Assembly (NCBI GenBank): GCA_947069175.1
Contig: CAMTDV010000017.1
Location: 34,171,126 to 34,235,125, forward strand
Source: Scalesia atractyloides
Lineage: Eukaryota > Streptophyta > Magnoliopsida > Asterales > Asteraceae
DNA: 64,000 nucleotides
Reading direction: 5' to 3'
Position 1 is the stretch's first letter, and each line of letters starts with the position of its first letter. Position numbers and translations under genes: made by a program. Positions 1 through 12,010 of this stretch are shown in pieces. The notes under the pieces were generated by a model, which did not search any database, was not told the origin of the DNA, and saw nothing but the letters and a program-made list of their open reading frames with translations.

Positions 1-435
1 AGGACCTACTAACTACCACCTAATTCCAGATTTTATCACCCTATGTGGGGCAGGCTGATTAACTCAACGACTGATGTTGACTACAACTACCGGTACGAGC
101 GAATACAATCATTTAAACCCTTGAATCTCAACGCTTCTTCTTAACATTCAGATTCAGATTGATGTAATGGCTTCCAAGAACTAATTGTCGGTTAAACTAA
201 TAATGTCGTTATTAACTGTTCTTCTATTTCGTATTTTGACAATTTGCAATGATGTGGGGAACTAAACGCATGAACGTGACAAAACAAGGATCGTTCTAAT
301 AGATTAAAGACAAAAGCACAAAGAGATGGTTTACAAATGCATATCCACAATTCAAACGATTCCTCCAGCGTATAGTTATTCGGAATGTTTCGAATCTTCA
401 TAGAAGTTGAATGTTCATCCGGATTAAGCGCAATA
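1..435. other. Non-coding flank with rearranged repeat arms
   Basis: No gene is seen. Bases 284-328 recur in direct orientation at 3874-3918. Bases 377-430 recur inverted at 4213-4268. This suggests that one ancestral sequence was duplicated and partly inverted around the LTR-like block that follows. The family is not recognised. Confidence 0.45.
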
Positions 436-3122
436 TGTAACACCCTGACTGCGTAAAAACAACAAACCGTAGCGGAAACGTCGGGGAGTCACGTTAACAG
501 ATTGGTTCAAAACCATGGTACATAATGTTTTAGTATTATTGAATTAATATTGTTTACATTGTCTTGGGGAAATAAACGGAAACAAAACATAATTGAATTG
601 TCTTTCTTGTTTTAAGTCATTAAAGCCCGTCCATTCCTATGTGAAGCATGCTTCCGAATCATCACATCTAGGTTCCTGAAACATATGTGAAAACGAGTCA
701 GTATAAAAGTGCCGGCGAGTACATAGGTTTTTGTGAGTGTGTCAAATTTATGGCATTGTATAGTTATTACAATACCTCGTCAGACTGCTAGAATCGTTTA
801 TTGTAAACTTGTATCAAATGTATTTGATATTGCAATATAGTAAACCAACCAAAACAAGTTGGTCTAAGGTTTGTGAAACTTTCGTAACCATGAATCTTGA
901 CCAAAAACATTTCTTTTTGTAAAAACCGAGTAGTAAATCGATTTAAAAGAAAACTTCGTATGGTTTATATCCTTAAGTGAAAATCGTTGCGTGACATCAT
1001 TCAAAACATTCGTCCAAGTGATTCAGATAAGGCCACGATATGTAATTTGATGAAAACACTTATATTTAGGAAGTACCAGCGGCGTATCCACCATACTTTT
1101 ATCATATTACACCCATCTCATTATCTAATCACCTATCGTATACCAATCTTTCAATCGTCCTTGTTATAACCCAATCGTTCTTGTTTTAATTGTGAAAACT
1201 TTTGGTTGTTTCGTTGAATACATTCAAACCTTTGTTGACTCGTTCGAGACCTCCAAATGGTCTCTTAATCATATAACATACCACCAAAGGGTTTGTTACA
1301 AATACAGTTTTGGTCGCTCCCCAAACTTCCCCACAAACACCGGGAATTTTGGTAAAGGGATTGTCAGTCCTATGGTACCATAATTTACTACTGGTCGGCT
1401 TGGCCAAAGTTAATGAATGTCATTCTTGTTATGGATACAACGCACCAACAAGTTCGTTCACATTATTGAAATCGTCATGTTTTATATAAACCATAGTCTT
1501 TTGTTTGTAGAACTTGAAAACGGTTTAGCACATATGAATCACCCCAAAATTATTTGCAAAAACATAAAGAGGGGAACTATGTACTCACATGGGATTGCTA
1601 GTATATCATTTGTTATCAATGATCAAACAAGCTCAAGAGTACGAGAATTCAAGCGTGTCCTAAAATCGAATAACTACGTAAATGTCGGGAGTTTAATTGG
1701 AGGATTCGGATAGAATGAAGCCTTATAAACCAAATTAGTGTTGGAACTCATATGAAATGGTTTAATAAAGTTAACATTCTGATTCGGAAATGATCCTAAG
1801 TGCTTTTGACCCGTTATGACTCGTTAAGGTAGTTTACACTACTTTAACGGGTCATTTACGTAAATACGTGTTCGGATGGTTAGATATGTGTTATGATAAG
1901 TCTTTTATGCCAAAATAAGTTTAATATAGTTGCAACATCAGTTTATATGTCAAAATGTTGGTTACATATACTTAAAATTGATTTATGCGCAAAAAGGGCA
2001 TTTTGGTAATTTATAAAGGCATAATAGGCGATTTAACATAACACTAACCAAACGACATGACCATAAGTTATAACCTCAGAGGTTTATTCCCTATACAACT
2101 ACGGTCACAAATATGTGTTTGGTCGGATCCTAAAATCGACCAAACGGGTCGGATTCGATAGTCAAAGTGGTGGTCAAGACCGCTCGACATACGACCTTAA
2201 ATAAGCACTAAACTAAAAATGACGAGTTAGACATGTCAAAACATGTCTAACTAAGTTAAAAAATGTTTTGGTATCAAACCTTAGTGTTTTGATACCCGAA
2301 AATAGTTCCGTCGCAAAATGCACATAATGCACATTTTGACCGAAATTTTGACTCGTCACTTCGACTAGTAAACGTGGTAATCAGTAGGTATAATCGCAAG
2401 GGATTATAACCTTCGTGATTACGATCACGTTGCAAAGTTCAATTGAACTTTGACTTTGACCAAAAATGATCGGAACCGAAAGTCAAACTGTTTGACTTTT
2501 GGCTCAAAATAGCCAAAATAAAAGAACAAGACTAGATAGAACACTTGTATTCTAGGATGAGGAATGCTCAGATGGTAAGCCTCCACAAGGTGGTAGCACT
2601 CCAACTTAGAGCAAGAAGAAGAAGAAGAAAGAATGAGCAAAGAAAATGGCCAAGATGGCTTGCTATTTATAGTAGTATGGAGGTTCTAGGATCATGCCAA
2701 GTGTTCTTGAGGTGTCATGATTTGAGGAGGGTGGTAACACATGTCCAAAGGAGGCTTGAAGCTGGAAAAATCGCCAGCTTGGAGGGCAACCTATGCAACA
2801 AGGAGCTGACAGCAAAGCTGTTGTGCTGGTGAGGTCTTACGGATCATATGGTGTGTGGGCTTACGGTCCGTAAGCCTATGGCCTTGGCAACGGTTTCGAA
2901 AAATGGCAGGAATGGCCCCCTGAACGTGTTTTTGACGCGTTTTGGCACTTCTAACACCCGTTAACCTCATTTTAAGGTTTTATAAGGACGATAAAGCATA
3001 GGGAACTTGAATATGCCCGAAAATGTCATGGATGTCGGTTCGTTCGGTTGTACGGTTGTGTTTTTCCGCTTAATTACGACGAACGCTTTAATTAACGCGA
3101 AAACGACCGTAATTGTGTAACA
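436..3122 (-). mobile_element. Probable old LTR-type sequence
   Basis: The block starts TGTAACACC and ends TGTAACA on the plus strand, like the LTRs of the better-defined elements in this window. A strong minus-strand TATA box (CTATAAATAG) lies at 2663-2672, as expected for an LTR read on the minus strand. Around 1056-1100 it carries the GTACCAGCGGCGTATCCACC motif seen inside the two elements to the right. An imperfect hairpin lies at about 1803-1852. No clean 5-bp target duplication was found (caata on the left, aatga on the right), so the boundaries are uncertain. It may be a worn solo LTR or a composite. Confidence 0.4.
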
Positions 3123-4881
3123 AATGATATTTTTGCATTCCCATCACTAAAATATAAGATTTTAATGATTTCAAAAATTTTTGAATGTACGGACGTGTTC
3201 CATATTAAGTACTTTCGCAGAATTTGCACAATAGCCCTTGAGCTTGAATAAACTTGTTTTTGCCATACCGAGCCCTTCAAAACTTATTTCAAAGTTATGT
3301 AAAGGATATTGAGGTTATGTTTAGCTTGTTTCATTGTTCCGGAGTGTACGTCACGTTAAACTGATTACGTTTGCGTAACAGTTTGCGATTACACTTCCAA
3401 AAGTTGTATGAAAGTTAGGAATCGTGCAAGAATTGAATATGTGTGCAATTGTCATGGTAAAAATACAAAACTCGGAAATAAAACACAATATTTCATTGAT
3501 TGATGAATTCTTCAAAATCGTTACATGATCGAATCACCACAAATGCTGCTTTGTGAAGATAGGTGAATGGTTTAAAGTTTAAAACCTTTAGTTTTTTAGG
3601 CAGCATCTGCTTTGCTTAATGAGAAACAAAAGGACATGTTGTGTTATTCTGCTAGTGGGTTTTAAGAGTCTAAGAGAGAATAAATTTCTTGCACAACTGA
3701 TTGTAAGGAGAAACGTTGGGATTCAAGAGTTCTTACAAAGGAGCTGGTTCGGTTAGGGAGAATGTTCTGAAAATTGAAGGAAAGGAAGGTTGTAGCAATT
3801 TAAGATTAACTAGTAACTTTGTACTCGGTATGTGTTAAGAGCATGTTTGGACATATTATTACAAATTGTCAGAACAAGGATTGTTCTAATAGATTAAAGA
3901 GAAAAGGCACTAAGAGATGCTCAAAGCAGGATGACTTGTTCAAATTATTCTAGGAAACATGAAAGAATACCACCTCACGAAAGTAGGTTTCAAATACGAA
4001 GGGTGTTCGAAGTTTGGTGTCATTATGTTCAATGCAAGTGCACTAGAGATAGAATACCCTGAAAACAAATATCATGTTAAAACCTCGGTTAAACAATATG
4101 AAAATGTGATAAACCTTTCATTTGTTAAGGGTTTGTTGAAGGCAAGGAGGGTTGTTGTAGGTCGTTATTTAGGGAAGGCTGATTGGCTGACTATCGGCTG
4201 GAGAATTTATCCCGCTTAATTCGGATGGACATTCAACTTCTGTGATGATTCGAAACATTCCGAATAATAATAAGTCTAACTCTAGAATCTGAATATATTT
4301 TTCTATAGAAGGAACTACTTAATTAATTTCAACTCTTATGTCAAAGTTAACTTTCAGATTCAGATTCAGGAAGCAGATTCTACATCGAAAATAGCATGGA
4401 GAATAACTTTACTTTGTTATTCAAGAAAGGGAATGTGGGACGAGATTCTTCGAGAACTAGAAAAGGGGAAAATACGGAACGGGATACTGGCGGAGGAACT
4501 GGAACGCCGGCGAGTATTGGAATCGGAAGTTCAAAGAGAAAGAATTCAGGTGCTTGTGATAATTTGTAATGATGTATTGATATGATTGAATTAAATGCAT
4601 GTATGGACTCATGATAAAGTAGTTGGTATATGTTCCGAGCGAATATTTCCATACATGTATTGTTGATCACCTTGTGTGAGTATCAGAAGCCCGACAAACA
4701 GTCCTGCAATTAGTCGGCAGTCATTGCTTCTTAATGAACTCAATGGCATCTTCAACAAAAACCACAGCTTGGAGGTTTCATGTGTCTGTAAAAGGAAAAA
4801 ATGGGATTTGTTTCAAAATAAAAACATTGTTGAAGTCAGTCGTGCAAGAACTCATGTGCTTGTGATAAGAAAGTAAAGTTA
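3123..4881. other. Intergenic DNA, no recognised gene
   Basis: This stretch holds the second copies of the repeats described for 1-435. It also has a short segment at about 4337-4372 that recurs inverted at about 13524-13556. An 86-codon open frame at 3959-4219 has no recognisable domain, and I do not call it a gene. Confidence 0.4.
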
Positions 4882-4886
4882 GTGAT

Positions 4887-6032
4887 TATCACACCCCAAC
4901 CGATGGCAGAAACATCGGGATGAGACGAAAACGAGATTGCTAGAGGCTTCATAACGCTAATTGTGACAAGTATTTATATTTTGATTTTCCATTGCTTAAA
5001 TCAGATAATACAAGTTATTTCACGACACATATAAAAGAAATACAATTTCATTTCAGTAATTAACAGTTATTACAAGGTTTCGAAACAAATTACAACATGT
5101 TTGAAATGAGATGCGATACAATAAGTATTTAAAGTTTAAATGTGCTTCTAGGCAATCCTATTAGATTCCTTGCATCCTCATAATTCCTGCAACATGTATT
5201 AAAAGCGTAGATCAATATAAAAGTATTGGCGAGAATACAAGTTTAAAAATAAGTATAAGTATAAAAGTTTTTTTCAATTACAACATGGCAACCTGAACCG
5301 AACCAGTCTCGCATCCTGAAAACCATCTCGAACCGGAACCAGAATCGAACCGAGGCTCGAGGCAACCACCTCTTCACTGTCGCCGTCGTCTGAAACGTTC
5401 CCGTCGCCGTCGCTTGCGTGGCCACTGTTGTGCCGCCGTCGCTCTTCTCTCTCTCCTCTCTGAACAACCATGCACCACCAATAGTGGATGGTGTCTGGCC
5501 GGTTATTTGAGGGGTTTAGGGGGTGTTTGTGGTGGTTTCAAGGTGGTTGTGGGTTGTGGCCGGAGAAGGAGGTGAGGGGTGAGCGAAGGGGAAGGGAAGG
5601 AGTGCCATGGCGGTGTGGCATGACTCTCCGGAGAACCGGCCGGCAATCCCTCCGGTGACCTCATGTCAGAGAGAGGGCAGGGGTGTGTGTGAGCGGCTGC
5701 TGTTGTCTCTATGTGAGTGTGTGTGTTGTGATGTTTTTATATATTAGGTTTTTAGGGTATAGTTAGTTTAGGGTTTGGTTGGTTGGGCTTAAGCCCACAA
5801 CTCAGTTTCACGTTCTAGAGTGGCCCGAAACGTTTATGAGATCCATTATCAAACACGACTTTAAAAAAACGTATTATTTCACTTATTATTATTATTTTCT
5901 TATCGTTATATAAATAAAAATAAATAAATAAATAATAATAATGGTAATAATAAAAATAGATAACTAAATAAATTTAGTGAAACGGTGCGTATTTCCTAAA
6001 AGTATTGATGTGTGGAAATACGAGGCGTTACA
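4887..6032 (-). repeat. 3' LTR of element 1, internally deleted
   Basis: It matches the LTR at 10684-13253 but lacks the part corresponding to 11087-12540, about 1.45 kb. The junction lies near 5291, with only two shared bases (aa), as in a non-homologous deletion. Its first two bases are TA on the plus strand instead of TG. A TATA-like ATATATAAAA lies on the minus strand near 5734-5745. Confidence 0.85.
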
Positions 6033-6046
6033 GTCTCCCCAACTTT
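6033..6046 (-). other. Polypurine tract of element 1
   Basis: On the minus strand this is a purine-rich run directly next to the start of the 3' LTR, the expected site for plus-strand DNA priming. The equivalent tracts of the other two elements have nearly the same sequence and position. Confidence 0.7.
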
Positions 6047-7208
6047 AGAAAATTCCGTCCCGAAATTTATTCAAGAGGAAGACTTTAGAATAATAGGGCA
6101 TTTCGTAGTAGGTATGGGTACAATCGAGAAATAAGTGGTGAGTGGTTGAAGTTTGCATTAAAGAATAGCAGTGAAACACCGAATTTCTCATGGCACGTTT
6201 TACGAAACCTTAGTAATATGGTATTAACACTTATATATAAGAAGTACCAGCGGCGTATCCACCATCCTCACACCATATTACGTCCGTTTCGCTAATCGAT
6301 GCCATATTACGTTCCGTGTCCCGATTAGGGTTTATTAGTGTATTACGAGTGAGAATGATAGCGTATATAGAGTCCCAAGTATATATGTATAATTGTATTT
6401 AAGTATGAAAGTGTATACTGTGAGTATATGTGTGTGTATATGCACATTCTTGTACAATACACATGATATATTTTAGTTAACCAAGATTAACGGATTACTG
6501 GCATGTGAATAAACAGGTCAAACCATCGTGTACCGCAATGTAGACTACCCATCGTCAGGTGTAAACAGTTTACTTAACATGACCTCAAGAATACGGGCGG
6601 GCGTCACTCCTGTAGCGCTACGCAAGAGCCATACATGTTAAGGTGTGGCTTGATCAGAGTTAATGATGAGTTCATCACATAAACATGTGAATAAACATGT
6701 CAAACCATCGTGTATGCAAATATTGACTAGTCAATAGTGTTGAAACATAGAGTATGTAAAATAGTTTACTTAACATGACCTCAAGAATACGGGCGAACGC
6801 TACTCCTATAGCGCTACACAAGCGCTATACGTGTTAAGGTGTGGTTTTATAACGAGTTTATCACATAAGAATGTTCCAGTAATCCAAATTAATATAGTGT
6901 TTAGTATGCACCTTATGGAATCATTGTGTAATAGATTTTGAATAAATGAGAAGTTTGTTGTGCATAAATTCGATTCTAGTATAATGTGACATTGAAATAA
7001 AATGAAGGGATAAGAATTATATTGCATAAAATTTAAGATAGTGTAAAAGAGAGGCTTGATAAAATATTAGAGTGTTTCGGGTTTTAGAAACTTTGACTTT
7101 TCCAAAGTAAATCGTAAGTCCTTTCGAATTAGGAGACATGATTTGGCCTAGTAGGTATAATACTCTCGTCGTCAAGCGATTAACGGTATTTTACCCTTCC
7201 AGTTAGTA
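6033..7208 (-). other. Internal non-coding region of element 1, with tandem repeat
   Basis: No reading frame of note. The GTACCAGCGGCGTATCCACC motif lies at about 6243-6268. Bases 6505-6680 and 6685-6862 are two tandem copies of about 180 bp. Each includes a small TAGCGCT/AGCGCTA-type inverted repeat. The stretch near 7060-7205 resembles 19750-19905 of element 2, so the two elements share untranslated-region structure. Confidence 0.65.
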
Positions 7209-7643
7209 CATGTTGTGACATCCCGGGTTTTTCGGATAACTTAAACGCGACACTTGTCGAATAAAGTATATGCTAAGTATTAAACGTATACGAGTTAATG
7301 AATACGTGATGTGTGTTTGTGTGATTGTTTTAGTTAGAAATAATTATGGTAGATATGTACACGAACCGAACCGAACCGCGACACGAACCAACTTTGATTC
7401 CTTGTGATTGTAGGAATTAACCAAGTTTAGAACTCAAACCATTCTCGACCGTGTGCAACCCAAACCGCAAACCCAAACCGAGATCAAACCTAAACCTTAA
7501 ACTCTAACTACTCGGCCGCAAGATCAAACCAAACCAACCCAAGTCCTTGGCCGCGAGATCAAGCCCAAACCCAAACCGAACCAACCCAAGTTCCTCGGCC
7601 ACGAATGCAAATCCAAACCGCAACCCTCATCTCTCTCTTTGCC

Positions 7644-7651
7644 TATATATA
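7644..7651 (+). promoter_or_regulatory. TATA box of the plus-strand solo LTR
   Basis: TATATATA preceded by a CT-rich tract and followed by leader-like sequence. It fixes the likely orientation of the solo LTR, which is opposite to that of its host element. Confidence 0.6.
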
Positions 7652-9545
7652 CTAACCATGCATGCATCCATCAAAAGCACAAAACCCTAAAAGGCAAAAC
7701 AGCCGTCGGCAGCGAAATCCCTCATCTTCTTCGACCGTAAACTGCCTCACTCTTGTCCCATTGATCGTGAGCAGCCTTCATCTCGATCTGATCAGCCCTC
7801 GTTCATTCCATTCAACCGCAAACAGCCCTTGTTCACCTCCATTCAGTCGCGAGATCAGCCCTTGTTCACCTCTATTCGATCAACAAAACAGCCTACTCCA
7901 TCATCATCCTCTCGGTTGCAAGCAATCTTTGATCACCGGTCCCTCATCGTACTCACGGTTCGTTTACCTTATCGTTAAAAGATTTGAATTTATCATATCA
8001 TATTCGGAATACATGTGTTTTAACTTTGTTGTTCTCGGATTTGCATGATTGAATGAGATGAATGATTGTTTGCGGATTTGTTAATACTAGATTGCAAGTA
8101 ATGTTGTTTGAAAGCTGATTATTATAGGCTGTGTTTTGTTTATAAAAAAAACTAGAGGTGTGAATTAGAGTTGCATGGATATGTTATAGGTATTGAATTA
8201 TGATTAGAAAAACCGGTTCTTGATCGCCTAGGTTAATAATATTGACGGATTGTGCGAATTAATGGTAACAATATGCTGAAAACAGTTGCTGAGTAATAGT
8301 TACAGCCGACTTCATCTGGCTGTAACTCGGTCATTAGTTGTCGAAAAACGGATTTTCTGATGTCTAGAACGTAGAGATTTGAATAAGAAATCTAATGGCG
8401 CTGGATTCATAATTTTTTGAAGTCATTTGATATTTTTAAAGGGTCAAATAAGTTCAGTAACTAAAGCTGTGAAAATCCTGAAATTTTGTTAGTCGTTTAT
8501 CGAGTTGGATTTTAAAATCAGTAGGGAGTTGAGTCATGAATTTTGTACAGCAACTAGGTATGGAAATTTCCGGGCAACTCCAACTGGAATTTTGTTAATT
8601 GGACGATCGGTGATTTTTAAATAAATTCTTCCGTGGACTGCAGTCAGAAAACGATAAATCTGACTGCAGCCTAGTGTATTAATATTTATGGTTAATTGGT
8701 AAAGATTTAGGACTTGGAAAATTTATATAAATTTCTATAGTATAAATGTCACCTACTGTAAAAATATTGGAATTTTTGGAACGTTAGAGCTATTTTATAA
8801 AAATCCTAGAAAACAGCTGAAATATGAGTGTTAAGCTGAAATTTGATAACTTGTGATTGTGTGCACCAAATTGTGGCATGGATTGGTTTATGTTTATGAT
8901 AAGTTGCTTTGATCACTAGGTTCACATGAGGATACTTGCATGCATGTTTGAGTGTTAGATATGTTGCTTGTGTGTATCCCTTTGTGCGTAAATTAAGTGT
9001 AGAATTTCTATTGGTGTGATCACACACTGACTTTAAATCAATTGGTTTGTTAGGACGCAATTAGCGGTCCCATCCCTTACAACTTCTTTACTACACTAAC
9101 CGAGCAACAAAAGGTGAATTCACGGCCCCTAACTTTATCCGGTTTTTAAACAACAGGGGGAGAAACATGTATACACTCTCAAACTCAATCTCTTTACGTT
9201 ATACGAATTTAACGTCACATAACTATTCGGTAACTAAGTTGATGTTAATGTAATGGGATGGTCACTAAGCAGCTTTATCACTAAAGTCCTCGTCAATCTC
9301 TCGGATCGTTAGTATTGGGTTTAATAGCGGGGGAATTATAAGTAGTACTACTGGGCCCGACAAGCCCCATCCGAGCTAGTCGCGCTAGCCGACCGGGTAT
9401 GGTCAACGAGTGAATAATTTGGCCTTACTTCGCCATGGTCAGTGATAGGCCTGGCAACACGGAGGCACAACAGTCAGCTTCGATCGCGAACTCTTACGTG
9501 ACATGACTTTAGGCTAGCTACCTATATATGTTAACATTGAACTTA

Positions 9546-9735
9546 ATTACGAAAGAACTATATTATCCCGGGTTGGGGATAATGGAAACAACTATATTAT
9601 TCCGGGTTTGGAATAATGGAAACAACAACTATACTATCCCGGGTTGAGGATAATGGAAGCAACAACTTATTATTCCGGGTTGGAATAATGGAACTAATAC
9701 GTTATCCCGGGTTAGGGATAACGGGGAAAACAAAC
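9546..9735. repeat. Minisatellite in the solo LTR
   Basis: About five copies of a 33-36 bp unit built around cccgggttggggataatgg. The copies alternate between 'tatcccggg...ggataa' and 'tattccggg...gaataa' forms, and each unit is a small imperfect inverted repeat. Confidence 0.75.
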
Positions 9736-10156
9736 TATAACCGAACAAACGAATTTATGAAAACCTGTGAACTCACTCATCTTTAATGTTGACACTTGTT
9801 TCTTTACATGTTTCTCAGGACGCTAGGAGCTCTAGGTGCACGCACATGCATTGAACAAGACATCTTTTATCGAGTCTTATTTATCAATATTGTTTTGGGG
9901 TTTTTCATTTGTTTTGGCGTTTGTGTTGGCGCCCACTTCACTACTTATTTATGCTTCCGCTCAAACTTTAAAAACTGATGCTTCTGCTAAATATTGGTAA
10001 CTAATCAAGACAATATAAAATCTACGACAAATGATTTTTGAAAACGTATTATCAAATCATATAGAGTCGTTCGACGTACTAGTGTTTCAGATTCTGGTTT
10101 GTTCACACGCCTCGCGGTAAAACTCCGCAAGTGGAAATTGAGGGTGTGACACATGT

Positions 10157-10668
10157 CCCTAATTTGATTGCAAATACGAAACTTTGGCGAGATTGAAAAT
10201 CGTAGGGCTGGACCGGTCATCAAGGTGTGGATATCAATACTAACTTGACAATTCCATCCCCAAAATGTGGTTTATCAAACAAAACAAGATAAAATCTCGA
10301 GTCGTCAATACAGACCCACTAGATTATGAAATGTAAATTCGCACCAAGATATGGATATCACTCCTGACTTGATATTGAAAATTCGCGTAAAATAGTATGT
10401 AAGATAGATTGAAATTCGTCACCAATGGCGGAAGTCACCCCTGTTTTGATGAGTTATTTCGATTGTGGAACAAGAATATTTCCAAGAATGTGTATTGTGT
10501 TTTGTGTCTTAGGAAAGACATATTGTAAGTTTTAAGGCAAAAGGGAGAGAGAAAAGCAAGGTAGGAAATATAACAGTTTAGACAAGTATCAAGAATGGTC
10601 AAGAATATGGTACTTAAACTATAGACTAGGTCGAACATGGCAATTCTACCTAATTCCCTATAGTTATA
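10157..10668 (-). other. Leader-side internal region of element 1
   Basis: Non-coding sequence between the nested solo LTR and the primer site. It contains repeated 'cacccctaacttga'-like segments that are also found at about 19980-20220 in element 2. This supports common descent of the two coding-free elements. Confidence 0.6.
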
Positions 10669-10680
10669 GCTCTGATACCA
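10669..10680 (-). other. Primer binding site of element 1 (initiator tRNA-Met type)
   Basis: On the minus strand this reads TGGTATCAGAGC, the common plant primer site complementary to the 3' end of initiator tRNA-Met. It sits 3 bases from the LTR edge. Confidence 0.85.
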
Positions 10681-11639
10681 ATCTGTCACACACCAACGAT
10701 GGCGGAAACATCGGGATGAGACGAAAACGAGATTGCTAGAGGCTTCGTAACGCTAATTGTGACAAGTATTTATATTTTGATTTTCCATTGCTTAAATCAG
10801 ATAATACAAGTTTAATTCACGACACATAAAAGAAATACAATTTCATTTCAGTAATTAACAGTTATTACAAGGTTTCGAAACAAATTACAACATGTTTGAA
10901 ATGAGATGCGATACAATAAGTATTTAAAGTTTAAATGTGCTTCTAGGCAATCCTATTAGATTCCTTGCATCCTCATAATTCCTGCAACATTTATTAAAAG
11001 CGTAGATCACTATAAAAGTATTGGCGAGCATACAAGTTTAAAAATAAGTATAAGTATAAAAGTTTGTTTCAATTACAACATGGCAAGCTATATTCAAGTT
11101 GAAACGTACATGTATATAAACAACTTTCGCATAATCATTAGCATATAATTGAAATCTTTAACTAGCATGCATAACATCCTATGCATAACAATATCATAAG
11201 AATACAAGTTGAAACTAACAAATGTTAAACAAGCTTAAGCATAAACGTTCAATGATTTGAATGTTATTTATAACGATTTTGTAATATGGATTTTGTATAC
11301 ATGTTGCACCCAAAAGATGCGTTAAGCGTAAAAAGGGGTCGAGTATGCTCACTTTTCGCAACGCGTTTCTTAGTAATTCCGTGAGGAGTCAGATGAGAGG
11401 ATGTCGAAGTCATTAAACGAAGGCACAAAAATGTTAGGGGTTGCCGAGTATTATTTAATAAAATAAAAATATCATTATTATTTATTTGCAAACTTCAATT
11501 GAGTCTTGATACGTTCGTTAGCGTAACGGATATATTAGTAGGTATATATGCATACATTATGTTATTACATAGTGGGTACACATACGCATATAATTAGTTT
11601 TGAAAAACTTAGTGAACATATATATTTTGGACGATTAGC

Positions 11640-11642
<3 letters not shown>

Positions 11643-11693
<51 letters not shown>
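11643..11693. repeat. (AT)n microsatellite
   Basis: About 25 uninterrupted AT units inside the 5' LTR of element 1. Confidence 0.95.
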
Positions 11694-11694
<1 letters not shown>

Positions 11695-12010
11695 ACGAAA
11701 AGGTATAATAAATACATTCATTTGGTCGAAAAAGCATAATAGACGTATATTTTTGTTTTGACGAAAAGTATGATGGATATGTATGTTTGTCAAAAAAAAG
11801 TATAAAGGTATTCATACGTATTTTGGCGGAAAAGTATAGTAGATGTATATATACATATATACTTTGACGAAAACGTATTAAATAAATATATATATATATA
11901 TATACCTCGAAAAGAGTATAATAGGTAATCATATGTATTTCGACAAGGTTTGTAATAGATGCACATGTAGATTTTGACGAAAATTGGGCAGAGCTTCCTC
12001 TTGTTTTTGG
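11695..12010. repeat. AT-rich minisatellite in the LTR
   Basis: Degenerate copies of a motif like ttgacgaaaagtataatag separated by AT-rich spacers. A related array lies at 14760-15230 and 21367-21838 in element 2, so it is an inherited LTR component. It creates the tyrosine- and isoleucine-rich open frames seen here, which are not genes. Confidence 0.7.

Larger units (their letters stand above)
7214..10151 (+). mobile_element. Solo LTR (2.9 kb) nested in element 1
   Basis: The ends are TGTGACA on both sides. It is flanked by a perfect 5-bp duplication, catgt, at 7209-7213 and 10152-10156. No primer site or coding internal region is present, so it is a solo LTR left by LTR-LTR recombination. 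Plus orientation is inferred from a TATATATA box at 7644-7651, about 430 bp from the start. A 128-codon frame at 7662-8048 begins between the TATA box and the expected start site, so I do not treat it as a gene. Confidence 0.85.

Noticed and set aside
3959..4219. 86-codon plus-strand frame
   Set aside because: No domain, no neighbours that support a gene, and it lies in rearranged repeat DNA.
7662..8048. 128-codon plus-strand open frame
   Set aside because: It lies in the leader part of a solo LTR, starts before the expected transcription start, and has a Ser/Pro-rich composition with no domain.
9546..9735. CRISPR-like regularly spaced repeats
   Set aside because: Units are directly adjacent and variable with no distinct spacers, in a plant LTR; this is a minisatellite.
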